Part shown: positions 23,725 through 36,200 of the stretch, piece by piece
Layout of the letters: every line of letters starts with the position of its first letter
How positions within the stretch are numbered: the first letter of the stretch is position 1
Origin: Diospyros lotus
Taxonomy: Eukaryota; Streptophyta; Magnoliopsida; Ericales; Ebenaceae
DNA: 64,000 bases
Direction of reading: 5' to 3'
NCBI RefSeq assembly: GCF_014633365.1
Contig: NC_068338.1
Location: forward strand, 49,053,716-49,117,715
Made by a program: the position numbers and the translations under genes
Notes under the pieces: generated by a model
What the model saw: only the letters and a program-made list of their open reading frames with translations
What the model was told of the DNA's origin: nothing
Database searches by the model: none

Positions 23725-26504
23725 TTGACCTCAAAATGAGCTGCAATATTTCCAAAGTAGTTAGTATAATTTTAAGCCAAGAAACCCAGAACTCCACAAT
23801 TTCTGCAATATGATACTTTCAAATTTTGCAGCAAATAAGTCACAGAAATGTGAAATTACATAAAACCATCACAGCTTGGCCACAAAAGAGGAAGAGGGAA
23901 AAAAAAAATTAAAGATGGTTTTTAGTAATCACATTTTTTGGAGTAGCTGAAGTTGTATAATTCGTTGGCAAGAGAAACAAAAATGGCCGCATTGCAAACA
24001 AATGGTGGCATTATTTTAAATAAGAAAAATATTGCTTATTTACACAGGACCTAAACTGAAAGGATTTTGTGGTAGGAAGCATATTTTGATAAGTTTGCAG
24101 AAGTTACACATGATATGAAGAGAAAGGATTCAAGCCCCTGAGTGCAAGTTTGCCTAAGCTACATCCAACCATTAAACTGAGTTTGTTAAATGGTAACCAT
24201 AAAAAGCACGGTCACCCAGGAGTGCTTTGATCCTTAATTTCCCAAGCATTAGTAGGATTCCACCATCAAGATTCCCATGAATTTATCCAAGAAACCAACT
24301 AATAACAACAACAACAATTATAACACACGCGCTAAGAGCTTAAAGTTAAAGTGCCAACCCTGGTGCCGGCCAGTTGTAAACAGGCTATTCTATCTCACTT
24401 CTTATCCCTCTTAAAAAAAATTGGATTTCATTAACCATGGCCGTGTGATATCTGTTTTTGAGGGGCCAGAGTAGAATATTTGGACCTTGGTAACTCTTTG
24501 CCTAAAACATTTTACTAATTTATCCATTTATTATATGTTTATTGACCCCAACTTGCAGTAGATCAAATATATGAAGAGTTTTCAAGGAAAAAAATACCAT
24601 TTGGCATCCTTAGTTAGCAATTAGGAAACATTTAAAATCTGCAACTTATCTAGTTCAGGTCATCATGTTAATAAGTCAAATATCAATATAATATGGAACT
24701 GCCTGATGCCTTTTTTTCCAGTAGATAAAATACTTTGACCAAATAATTGAAAAGATCAATCGCAACGGTTTGGCGGCAATGCACTCATCCAGCACTAATT
24801 TCCAGGATACATCAGCACCCCATTAACCAAATCATTGTATTTCTTTATTCTTAAGGTGCAATGGCTATAGGAAAGATGAAATGTCATCTATCAGAGTAAA
24901 TATAAGATTTGTAGTCTAAGTGACAATAAGGTCAAACTAAATTGAATGCCACATGGCCCTTCAACTTGTCAAGGTCATCAAGGAAAAGGAACATAAAATG
25001 AAATGAGAATTAATTACACATTCGTTTTTCAAGTACGACCAAAATTGCTAGAAAATGAGATTTTGACAAACACCTAATTATTTTCACTCAAATTTTTCTT
25101 TCCCTACCCTATATCTACGAAATTTTACATTGTATTGACATCCCCAAACACAGAACTCACAATCAGATAACACGTACACATGCGTGCATCTACGTAAAAA
25201 TATACAACTCAATTGTAAACACGCACGCATATATTTACATGTAGGCAGAAAGAATTGAAATACAATGGAGTACACGAAGGCAAAACTGAGCAGATTCAAG
25301 CCCGTAAGCTGGTAAAATCATGCGCGATTAAAAGCCCCTAGATTCAGATCAAACTCCTTAAGTTAAACTAGAATTGCAACTAGTGTATGCACTGGAACTC
25401 GACGCATGGCACCAAATCAGGTAATAATTCATCAAAAACCAAAAGAAAAACAGGAAACAAATAGCCAGGACGAAGGAGAAGAAGGAGAGTAGAGCGAGAT
25501 TTACTTTCGGAGTGAAGCCGAAGAATGGAAACCGATCGCAGCCTCTGAGAAATCGATCTGAAACGCAGAGAGAGAAAGCAAAGGGGCGAGAGAGTGGGCT
25601 AAAGGGCGGTGGGGTTTTGAATGAAAGAAACCAACAGCGAAAATGCCACAAGAGACATCTGCAAATTGAAGGCCATTTTGTTGACTTCCGCCCTCGCTGT
25701 CTGATTTTCACAATCACCAAACTACCCCTCGCTCTTTGGACGAAACTGCCCCCGCTCATCCATCTATCTGGCCATATGAAATATTGGCATAAATTAAAAA
25801 AAAAAAATCAACTTTCAACTTATTTTTAATTTTTTCAATAGCATCAAATTATTATTTAATTTTAATTATATTTTATTTATTACTGCTGTTATTTATCATT
25901 AACTAATAACGCAGCAAATTATGCAAGATGACTTGGTTGATGAGGTGACGAAATTGAATGCCACAATTCAATATCAGAGCAAGTTATTAGCCTTTAAATG
26001 ATAATTTTTTTTTATATATTTATCAATTAAGTCATCTAACAAATATTAATCATATTAAAAATTAATGGTAAAATAAAACAATAATTAACAGTAACTTAGA
26101 ATTTAAAATAAATGAAAAAATTAAATATTTTAATCAATAAAATTAAAAACAAAGTGAGTGCTAAGTTTTATTTTTGTAATTTACCCCAACTTTTAGTAAT
26201 CATATTAAATATTAGGTGGGTCAGGTAGAAAATGTGAATATATATGTGGAAGGCTACTTTAGTAACTCCATCAAATAATAACGCCGAAAGGTGGACCCCA
26301 CCACAACCTGCCCGCCCTTTTTTGCGGAAAGGATTGGCGGGAAAAGTAGAGGATTTCAAACAAAAATTAAAATTTGTGAAGAATATTAAATGGTGATGGT
26401 GGTTTGTATTTATTACATACATCCATATCCATATTTTTTTCTATCGAATTTTAATGATTTTTTTACCTTTTTAATTTACATTTATTGATTATTTAATTAA
26501 TATT
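23725..26504. other. NET-type gene leader intron, promoter and AT-rich spacer
   Basis: The stretch 23725-25500 is probably a long 5' UTR intron of the minus-strand NET-type gene. About 25500-25780 is GC-richer and purine-rich and is the likely first exon and promoter. About 25790-26500 is AT-rich spacer. No other coding exon was recognised on either strand. Confidence 0.4.
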
Positions 26505-26578
26505 TATTGACACACATTTTTGTAACACCCCACATTGAATGATGGAAAGGTTCAGGACAACTTACCCTGATAGATCTA

Positions 26579-26645
26579 CGCGAACTTCCTAGGAAGGTCA
26601 CCCATTCTTGGGCTTCCCCAAGTCAAGCACGTTTAACCCTGAAGT
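26579..26645 (-). promoter_or_regulatory. 5S rRNA-derived internal promoter region, copy 1
   Basis: The minus strand reads GGTTAAACGTGCTTGACTTG (A-box region) and then GAATGGGTGACCTTCCTAGG (C-box region). These resemble plant 5S rRNA GTTAAGCGTGCTTGGGC and GATGGGTGACCTCCTGGGAA with several substitutions. It lies in the first LTR block. This is not a functional 5S gene: the ends of the 120-nt RNA are not recognisable. Confidence 0.65.
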
Positions 26646-27036
26646 TATTTGTCTATATTTAGTCCAAAAGGTATCCAGTTGGTGTTGTTTTATTTCTTAC
26701 TTATCTTCAATGTATACTATCTTTTTCTGGGCTTTTGGGGTATTACACACATCGTGTCATCCTGGGCCTACAGCCATGGGTCAGCTCATATCTCTCGTCC
26801 TTCGACAGCCAAGAGCCCCACCTGCACTTGTAAGCCTCTCAATCGCCCTCTGGGGGACCGAGGTGGGATGAACCCGGTGCATCCACACCATCCCCCCGAC
26901 AAGTGTGGCTCCTTATCAGGAGTTGTAAGGACCATTAGGGGGTTCCTACAAACTGTGTCAAATATTGACACACATTTTTGCAACACCCCGCATCAAGCGA
27001 TAAGAAGTTCTGGGACAACTTACCCTGATGGGCCCA

Positions 27037-27105
27037 CGCAAACTTCCCAAGGGGGTCACCCATCATTGGGCTTCCCTAGGTCAAGCACGCTTAACCCTGG
27101 AGTTC
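27037..27105 (-). promoter_or_regulatory. 5S rRNA-derived internal promoter region, copy 2
   Basis: The minus strand reads GGGTTAAGCGTGCTTGACCT and GATGGGTGACCCCCTTGGGA. This is closer to plant 5S rRNA than copy 1, so the pol III A-box and C-box look better preserved here. It lies in the second LTR block. Confidence 0.7.
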
Positions 27106-27359
27106 TTTGCCTACATTCAGTCAAAAAGGTATCCAGCTGGTGTTGTTTTCTTCCTTACTTATCCTCGATATATACTACCATTTTTTGGGCTCTTGGGATA
27201 TTACACATCATGTCATCATGGGCCCACAGCCACGGGTCAGCTCATAGCTCTCACCTTTCGACGGCCAAGAGCCACACCGCACTTGTGAGCTTCTCAGTCA
27301 CCCTCTAAGCGACCGAGGTGGGACGAACCCGGTGCATCCACACCATCCCCCTTGTCATC

Positions 27360-28549
27360 GACTTCCTTCATAAGCATCTTCACAGCGATCTCCGCAAGGA
27401 CTCACACCTGGCATTCGTTTAGTGGGATATACCTCTGGTTCATTGTCATAGCGTCGTCGTTCTTTCGTCCTTTGAGAGTATAGGTTTGAGGAGTGAACCG
27501 ATCCAGCTCGTCGTAGATCTCTTTTGGCTTTTCTTTTGTCTGGAGAAAGCATTTCACCTGGAGCTCGAGGGACTCACACAGGTGGCATGACCCCCACTTG
27601 TATTTGTGATGTATGGACTTACATTTGAGCCAGCGCCCTAACCGTGTCAACGAGCTGCATGACGGTATTCTTCAATGTTTCTTAACACTACTGCCAGGCC
27701 TGCGTCACCCCTATCCTAGAGGTAGGGGCTACAGGTGGGCAGGGACACCAGGGATGGATCCAGCCGGATGGAGCATAGAAGCTGACGCAACTGTGCCCCT
27801 AACTTGTGAAATTTTCGACAACTAATTAGCATGGTTTGCAGGTTGGTTGGTCATCATTTCGGAACCTTTCGTATTTCTTGTTTTTGGCATTGATATTGAC
27901 CAGAGAGGGCCCTCATTCTAGCACCAAAATGTCGACGTTTGAAATTGGTCAACCGTGATTCGTTGGCCCGCACTGATGCAATGAATCGAGAAGTAGAAAA
28001 TGGTTATTTGGTTTGGTTTTGTTGATTCGCTAGGCGATCGGCCCCCTGCAAAGTACTCCGATGCTCAAGTAAGTAAGTGAGTAAAAAAATGCAGAATATC
28101 AGCAAGTTAGCAGAAAAAATATACCATCGCTCTGGGAAAAGCTGGTTGATATATAGGAAAAGGAGACGTTCTCCTGCATGTACCATACGTCTGCAGATGA
28201 TGGGACAGAATATCCAGCGCGGGCAGAAGCAACCATGTAGCGGCAAGGTGCCGACGGGACCTTCATTAATGTGGATAGGGTCCAAGGTGGGCGCGCGAAA
28301 ATCCAGAAGTGGCTGTAATGATGTTGTTGCAAATGGTCATAATGGGACTGACATGGGCCAATCAAATGGGTCGAGAGGACTAGGCTAAGTTTGGCCTGAA
28401 TGGCCCAACTGAGATGGCCTTTAGCCCATTAATACTCTTTGGCATATGACATTCTAGTTATGCAAGCTGATCGGTTAGGCTAGCGAACTACAAGGGTTGC
28501 TAGGAGCTCGCTCGAAGTGTAGTTGGGAGCTCGCTCGTATAAAGCCCGC
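27360..28549 (-). mobile_element. LTR-retrotransposon remnant (leader/gag edge plus LTR)
   Basis: On the minus strand, a U5-like block (near 28060: ACTTGAGCATCGGAGTAC, a motif common in plant LTRs) leads to a putative LTR end GTCGACA at 27930. A primer-binding-site-like TTGGTGCTAGAATGAGGG follows. Below it, at about 27360-27900, is a broken gag-like leader with short frames (ERRRYDNEPEVYPTKRM). A TATA-like CCTATATATC lies near 28155. The upper LTR end is unclear because a younger solo LTR begins at 28555; similar GAGCTCGCT motifs reappear after 31086, suggesting the same element continues there. Confidence 0.45.
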
Positions 28550-28554
28550 TTGGT

Positions 28555-31081
28555 TGTAATACTCCATGTTCGTATGAGGTTGCCACGTCATTCCGATGAG
28601 TTTAAAATACTGAAAAATTGGCTTGATAGCAGTTATAAGTACCTGAATCGGCTATAGGGAATACCTCGGAGTGAAATTATCTAAGAAAAATTATATGGTC
28701 TCGATGAGCATTCCGAGAAAAGATTTATGGTATTGAAAGAAATCGAATCGGGAACGATTTTCGATATAACTAAAATATAGCTGCCATTTAGACTGCAAAA
28801 TCGAATTATTGTAGAAGGCTCCCGAAAAATCAACGGAACCCTAGGGGGCTCCGATTTTGCGTAATGAGTAACCCTTCAATGGTTTCAGGATGAAACAACA
28901 ACCCGGAAAGGACACTAGGGCGAATCGTCCTTTTTGACTAAGTTTTGAGTTATTAATTTTGAATTTTTTGTATCGTAATGTAAATTAATTTAAGATTTAA
29001 GGGCATAATTGTAATTAGGGAATTGCACAAGTGTAATAGAGATGACATTTAGAATTTAATGTGTAATTTTCCTTAATTTAATGTGTATAAAATATATGTA
29101 ATATATATATATATATATACAGAATGCATGTGTGCGTGCGTGCGTGCTGTGTGTGCCATGCCCTGCAAAACTCCCCATGCCCTGCAAATCAGTCACGCCG
29201 TTGCAAGATTTAGAAGGCTTTACATGCAAAGAGGTATGGGAAAAAGTAGTGAGGAGAGGGCGTGGAGTTCACCTATAAATAGATGGAGAATGGGGGCAAA
29301 TGAAGCAAGGGAGAGAGGAGCAGAATTTGGCCATAACAACTTCAAGCTGCTGTGGCAGTGGCCAATCGAGAGAGAGAGAGAGAGAGCAAGATTGAGAGAT
29401 CGTGAGAGAGCCGGAAGCAACCAGCTCGCGGCAGCCATGGCCGCTCGAGCTTCTAGTAAGCTCAAGTGGCCATGGCCAACGGGTAGCGAGCAGGGCAGAG
29501 CGGGAAGGCGGTTGCGGAGGCTAGCGATAGTGTGGCAGCGAGCGGAAAGCTCGATGGAGGCTCGGGAAGTGGGCAGAGGAAGCGGTCGCAGCCATGGCTG
29601 TAACCAGTTGCAACAAAGCTGCAACCAGCCGCAGCCAATGGTGGCCGCGTGCGGCTGCTAGCAACGGCGTGACATGAGCGGCAGCAGCCGAGGAGGCCAA
29701 CGGCAGGCGGTGAGGGCGGCGATAGGCCGGAAGTCGCGCGGGCGGCGACGACCACATGGCTGGTTGGTTGCAGGCGTGGGAAGAGGAAAAGAAAGAAAAA
29801 AAAAAGAAAAGAAAAGAAAAGAAAAGAAAAAGAAAGGAAAAATGGAAAAAAAAATCATAGAAAATAGGAAATTATATTTCGGTAATATTCCAGAGATTTT
29901 GGCGAGAAAAACGGCCCGACACACGTTTCAAGGATATGGCACGCATACCGAGAAAGCTGAAGAGGCTAAGTCAAGGTAAGTAAAATTCTCTAAAAAATTT
30001 CAAAAATTCAAGAATATCATTTTATGAATTTTCGTAGTGAAATATTTGAGAAAATATTTTAGAAATATTTAGTTTGGATTTATTAAGGAGAAATAGGAAG
30101 AAATTGAGAGAAAATTAAAGAAAATGTAAGAAATTATGCAAAAATAGGTTTTAATATTTATTTAAATAATTATGGTGATTATAATGCTTTGAGGTTTAAG
30201 TTGAAGTGACTTGTGCGAATTTTGATATCAGCACGCATATTGAGGCGATGCACTTATTTCGAGATAAGACGCGAATATCGAGATAACCTGATAAGTTTGA
30301 GAAGGTAAGTGGTACTTCTTAATTAAAGTTAGTTTTATGGAAAATGCTTGGTTGTAAGTGATTTATGTTTAAAAAAACTCGATTCTCGGGAATGTTTTCA
30401 TCATATTGACATGCTCTGATATGTATCCATCACGTAGACTGCATACATGACATGACTATGAAATGTATATGTACACATTGGTATCATTGATCACACGCAT
30501 TGAGGCCGTAGGGAGTACAAACTGGCACCGCTACCAAGGGTGCCCCCAGACACCCCGATTTCGAAAGAAATGGCCGTAAGAATGATAGATAGCATGAGGA
30601 GTGCAGTTGACACCTACGATGAAAGACATTGCATACACACATGATATAACATTATGTACCCTTACTTAGATGATTCATCATCTAATTTGGGCTTTGCCCC
30701 TGGAATATTCAAATGTTCCAGATGGAGAGTATAGCAGATACGAGGATGAATGAGGCATGAAATGGCACTTAGTAGAGTGCATGATAAATGAAATGTATGT
30801 AACATAGCCCCTGTATTTAAGTTCTACTACTTTAGATTCTGAACGTTTTGAGGAATGTTGAAGATGTAAGAATTTATTTATGATTAATGTTAAGATATCA
30901 GGTTTCAATCACTACTTCCGTAATTTGATGTGTATAATGATTCTCTTTCGAGATAAAATATATGAAAATTCTGGGATGAATTCGAGGAATGATGTGGTTT
31001 AGTTTTAGTATTTGAAAGAAAAAAATTATTGTCTAGGAATTGTCCCAAGTTATAATGCGCCCGGGAAAGCGGAGCGTTACA
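28555..31081 (+). mobile_element. Solo LTR of a Ty3/gypsy-type element, 2527 bp
   Basis: The block begins TGTAATACTCC and ends GGAGCGTTACA, nearly perfect inverted termini of the TGTAAYRCTCC kind common in plant gypsy LTRs. It is flanked by identical 5-bp sequences TTGGT (28550-28554 and 31082-31086), the signature of a target-site duplication. A strong TATA box CTATAAATAG is at 29273-29282. No gag or pol lies within it. It inserted into an older LTR-retrotransposon remnant. The open frames at 29083-29661 and 29674-29979 are chance frames in its GC-rich middle part. Confidence 0.8.
29273..29282 (+). promoter_or_regulatory. TATA box of the solo LTR
   Basis: CTATAAATAG matches the plant TATA consensus and lies about 720 bp into the LTR on the plus strand, as expected at a U3/R boundary. 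Transcription from it would read toward 31081 and the Helitron beyond. Confidence 0.6.
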
Positions 31082-31293
31082 TTGGTCCTGCGATCTGAGC
31101 TCAGGTTCCAGCAATGTGCGAGCTCGCTTTGACAAACTTAGTTCGAGGTCTACTGGGTTTTATGCGATTAGGCCGGCTTCCTAGGTTGAACCCAGCCCAT
31201 AAGAAGTAGAGCAGGAAATACCCGAAACAGCATTAAACATGTGATCGATGTGTCATTAAATAGTAACCAAATACCCAACCAAAAAAATTGAAA

Positions 31294-33287
31294 TCTATAT
31301 AATAAAGCATAACGATTTTTGAAAATGTGCAAAACGTATCAGAGATATATTTTGATCCTATGGTTGAGATGAGTTTTCATTGTATATCAATGGTTGAGAT
31401 CAAATACCCAACGTATATCCCTCCCCCCACCATCCCATCATTCCTCACTCACTACCTCTCTCTCCCCCTTTGTCTTTCTTTCTCTCATAGACCGAGGCAT
31501 CCCAACTAAGGATGGGTTGGAAGTAGTAGTTGGCAGTGAGGCTCACGACCGAGGAAGGCAATCAGCGGCGATTGACGATGGGCTGGCAGAGCGACCGATA
31601 GTGGGTGGTGAAGTAGAAGCGGCGGAGTTGGATGGAAGCGATTGAAGGTACTGGTGGTGCTGTGCACGCAGGCAACGTGCATGCAATGAGGCTAGTCATG
31701 ATGGCGACATTGGCAGCTACGATAGCCAACGACAATGGGTGGCCGGCGACTGCTATGCTCGCACAGGGGTGGTTCATGCGAAGAAGATGAAGGAGGAAGA
31801 GAAAATAAGGACAAAAGAAAAAAAAACTAGAGAAAAATATTGAAAAATTCTTTAACGAGGGTTCGACAAACCCCAGATGTTTGAGGGCTCCTCAACCCCC
31901 CAATTGGCCATTGTGGGGGGCCCTTGAAGCCCCCGACCAGCAACGGTAAGGGGCTCCAAAGGTTCCTAATCGCCACTCTTTAATTTTTTTTAAGAAAATT
32001 AAATTTTAAAAAAAATAATTTTTTAAGATTTAATTTTTAAAGCATTTAATACTTAATTTTTAAGTATTCTAAATATCAATCCTTAAATATTAATATAATT
32101 TCAAAAGAAATACCAATAGTGTAAGTTTTAATTTTTTTAAATATGTATAATTTAAGAATTTGACATTTAGAATTTTTTTTTTTAAATCATGATTCAATTT
32201 AATTGATTCAATTCCAAAAATTAATTGATGCATTTAAACATCACTAACACTAATTGGTGTGCAATTTAATTTTAATTTTTTTTAGATTACATAGTGTTAG
32301 CTATTGTGCATTATTTGATATTTAATCTTTTATATTTGATTTGTTTGAAATTATAGAATACATGCCGGTATATTTGATTTAATATTTTTATTTTTAAGTG
32401 TTGAATCTTTGATATTTTTAATTTTTTAAAATTTAATTTTTAAAGCATTTAATACTTAATTTTTAAGTATTCTAAATATCAATAGTCTAAGTTTTTGAAA
32501 TTTTTTGAAATATCATGTAAGTTTTAATACTTAAGGAAATTTAATGTAAGTTTTAATACTTTTTGAAATTTAATATTTTATCTTTAGGTGTTAAATCTTT
32601 GATACTTGAATAAATGTTAAATTAGTTAATCTATTCCATTGAGTTACTTAAAGATGTAAATATTCAAAAAAAAATTATTTTTTCTAATTATATTTTTATT
32701 TTATTAATTTTATTTTTTATTTTAGGCACAATATTTTTTTTAAAATTAAAATAATATAAAAATCAAAAAGTTTCCGACCATGCATGGTCAGGGAACCAAA
32801 AGTTTGAAAGCACAAGGGTTCTCGACCACTCACGATTTGGAACCCAAGATTCTTTGACCCCAAACCGGGGTTCCCCCTCCTGTTGATGGCTGCGACCATG
32901 GTGGGCAGCAGCGACTGGTATATATTATTTGATATTTAATTTTTAATTTAATTTGTTTAGATTGTATAGCACTTATTGATATAATTTTTTTTTGTAATTT
33001 TTTTCTTTTTATTATAAAACGTTAACAAATATATGATAATTTTAATTTATGTTTTTTGTTCAGTGTTTACAATTTTTTTTACTTACTCTTATATTTTGAT
33101 AATTTGCAGTATTAGTGATAATTATAAATCTTATATGTTTGTTACTTATTTGAGTTTTATAAAGCGTTTAATATAAGTAAAATTGTTACAATTTCTTCGC
33201 AAATTTCAATATAATATGTATAAATTATAATTATATTTTAATCTTAATATTATTTACACCGTACCTTTAGACACGGGTATACGCTAG
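31294..33287 (+). mobile_element. Non-autonomous Helitron, about 2 kb
   Basis: The 5' end is TCTATATAATAAAGC, preceded by A at 31293. The 3' end is CACGGGTATACGCTAG, followed by T at 33288. This fits Helitron rules: 5'-TC, 3'-CTRR, insertion between A and T, no target duplication, no terminal inverted repeats. An imperfect hairpin can be drawn just before the 3' end (CGTACC ... GGTATACG). No Rep/helicase coding sequence is present, so it is non-autonomous. The GC-richer part at about 31490-31790 differs from the AT-rich rest and could be captured DNA, but no gene was recognised in it. Confidence 0.75.
32029..32483. repeat. Pair of about 52-bp direct repeats within the Helitron
   Basis: The block from TTTAATTTTTAAAGCATTTA to TAAGTATTCTAAATATCAAT occurs at about 32029-32082 and again at about 32432-32483, almost identical. 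Short TAAGTTTTAATACTT echoes follow at about 32518-32560. Confidence 0.8.
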
Positions 33288-36200
33288 TATATATATATAT
33301 ATACAAACACTTGCTATGGGTCACTAGTCGAAATAAAAAGAAAGGGAAATGATCAGTCGATCGCAATTCATTGGTCGACGATAAGAGCAAAAATGACAAA
33401 GAATAGTGAGTCGGTCACAAGTCGCCACTTAAACCAAAGATAAAGGGAAATGGTGGGTTGGTCACAAGTCGCTGGTCAGATAAAAGGAAAATGTGGATCA
33501 GTCACGATTCGCATATCATCGATCAAACTAAAGTGGAAGAGTTAGAATTGGTTAAGACAATGATAATTGACAAGATACTCGGTTCTTCCATTTAAGTTGA
33601 TAAGAGATGAGAGTAAAACGACGGTCAAAAATGAAGAGAAAAGTGGAAAAAAAAAATCGTCCAGTAAGCTCTTTTTCTATTTTTTATTATTATTTTTTAA
33701 TTTATCTCACATGTAACTCACACATTATTTTAAACTAGGTTAAATAATCAATATATGTAAATTATAAAGAAGAAGTGTACAATTGGTCAGATCTAAAATT
33801 GAGGAGGTGATAAAGCTTTTCATGTAAAGTTGAATTGGGGGAAGTATGGGTTTGACCTATTATATACTGTAAACTCTAAGTCATATAATTTTGAACTTGG
33901 CTAAATAAATTTTTAATTTTTTTAATTAATCATAATGTCCCTTTGTTATTAATACTGTTAGAACAAATTAACTCTACACCTTCCTAAACTTTATATTTTT
34001 GATGCAAACATTTTCAAAATTTATTCTTTTGCTAAATTAGTCATTGAACTTTCTGGAAATGACCAAAATACCACATCCATGAGAAAATGACTCTAATTTA
34101 ACTAAATAAAATAGATATTAGAGATAATATTAACTTAAATTAGTTTAATTAATACTATTTCTTATGGAAGGATTGATGTGACTATTTTTGAAAATTTTAA
34201 GGACTAATTTTGTAAAATATAAAGTTTAGTAAATTTTCAACTCAAATACTCAAAGTTCAAGGGTTATATGATCAATTTATTTAATACTATTACTAATGGA
34301 TAAAGTATCCTAAGAAATTTGTGAAAGTCATGGGCCTATATGAAGCTCAAGGCTTGTGTAAATGAAAAGTCAAAAATTAAAGGAATGTATGTTCAATTTA
34401 CCATCTAAACTATTTTCAAAATCTCACCAAAACTTATTTAAAAAAACATCATTGAGGTACTCACCCTTAAGCTGCTCATCAATTATAATTTGAGGTACCA
34501 ATATAAGGAAACAATGGCATCTCCCAATTTAAAACTTCAAGTTTTAACTCGATAAGAAATACCACTTTAAGAGGCGTAAACTAATTAAGTTTGATTGTGT
34601 TTGGAGTTTAACTTATTTATATTTTACAATGTTTAAATTTGATTTATTTTTTAATCAAGATCTATACGGATTGTTTTTGACTTTTTTTCATTAACACGTT
34701 AAGCATGTGTTGTTTTGACCTCGATTCGTATAATTTAAACAAATCAAAATTGAGATTGTTAACAAGTTCGTTTGTGAACGATAAATTAATTTTATGTGCA
34801 AGACAATTATAAAAAAATAAATAAACCCTAATTAAATTATAACCAAATTTATATATTAAAGATAAATTAATCATGAAAATAATTTTTCATGAATTTACAA
34901 TTTTATTTAATCATTTTAATTTTGACAATTATGTCTAAATTAACTCAATTTGGTGAAATTTTTATGTAATATGTAAAATTAAGTGTATTCATATTGACTT
35001 GACATAGAATGTGTTATATAATAATAATATTTATAAAACTCATACGTATACATAAGTAAAAATATATATATATATATAACTTGTTGCACACAATTTATTT
35101 ATTTATTTTATTTATGTGTAAATGGAGTCTCATAAATATTATTATTGTATGACACTTAGCATGCCAAATGAACATGAACACACTTCATTTAAATAGATTT
35201 TATATGTTGAATAAAATTATACTTAATTGTCAAAATTAAAATGATTGAATAAAATTATAAGAACAAAATTAGATTATTATCGTGATTAGCTCTTTTTATA
35301 AATACAATTGAATTGAGTAAACTTATGCTTATTTATTAAATGAATTTTAAAATTTGGTTCAAACTTGTTCGATTAATTAATAAACAAATATAAATATAAG
35401 TTATTTTGTTAATTCATTTACACTCATAATCACTTTTAAGCAGTTAATATTAATGGAATAGAAGAAGAAAAACAAAAAGTCTACCGAATGGCCCAATCTA
35501 TTTTGTCTTTGGAACTTATTGTGGATAATAATTTGATAAATAATTTATGAAAGTAATTAACAACAATAAGATATATATATAGAGTTTTAATCCCATGATA
35601 TAAAATTAGTTATTTTTTCCAATAACCTTATTTTCCTTAAACCCCTTTTAACTTATGATATCATATAAAAAGTCTTAAATATATAAAATTATGATGATTG
35701 ATTTGTAATTAAACGAGTTTAAAATAAAGAAAAATGAGTTTTGAAATTGGGGTGACAGTTTTAAGTTTAATTCTAAGGAAGCAAGGGACATTTTTATTTA
35801 TATTTTTTTTAAAAAGAAAGTGTCTCATCACATAATAGAGCTGTGTGTGTGGTATGTTAGACCATTTAAAGTGCTCTGGGAAATGATTTTTGGGAGTGCC
35901 TGCCATTTGCCAAAGGTGACCTGACCTCAAGTTCTAATGAGAAAAAATAAATAAAAATATAGAAAAGAGTTGGAGCATAGCGTGGCTAATTGGGAGATTG
36001 GGAAATGGGGAAAGCAAAATGGAGAGCACTGTCGAGCACCAGTGATGGGAGACAAGCCATGGTGGGCATTGCAAATATATATATATATATGTATATGCTT
36101 CTCCCCATGTTCATCCTCCATGCCCACAAGGCTGGCTGGCTGGCCTCTGCAACTTTCTTCTTTCTAATTCCTTTTTCCTTCTAATCAAGAAACTTGTGTC

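Larger units (their letters stand above)
26505..27352 (-). mobile_element. Cassandra-like TRIM: tandem 458-bp LTR-plus-internal units
   Basis: Unit 1 is 26505-26962 and unit 2 is 26963 to about 27352, a period of 458 bp. Each unit starts TATTGACACACATTTT. Each then has a 227-bp LTR-like block, 26521-26747 and 26979-27205. Block 1 has matching inverted ends TGTAACACCCC and GGGGTATTACA. After each block comes a shared internal segment containing ACCGAGGTGGGA and ACCCGGTGCATCCACACCAT. The LTR blocks carry antisense 5S rRNA-like sequence, the hallmark of Cassandra terminal-repeat retrotransposons. There is no protein-coding capacity, as expected of a TRIM. No primer-binding site was recognised, so the exact structure is inferred. 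Confidence 0.75.

Noticed and set aside
26579..27105. True 5S rRNA genes
   Set aside because: Only the internal promoter half resembles 5S; the ends and full 120-nt length are missing, and both copies sit within LTR-like blocks.
29083..29979. Two long plus-strand frames (192 and 101 codons), GC-rich, Arg/Gly-rich
   Set aside because: They lie inside the solo LTR, have low-complexity composition (GA and AAG repeats) and no known domain; opposite-strand frames of similar length exist at the same place.
31082..31100. TTGGT... after the LTR end as a gypsy primer-binding site
   Set aside because: The next bases (CCTGCGATCTGAGC) do not continue the initiator-Met tRNA pattern TGGTATCAGAGC, and the same TTGGT occurs just before the LTR, which fits a target duplication better.
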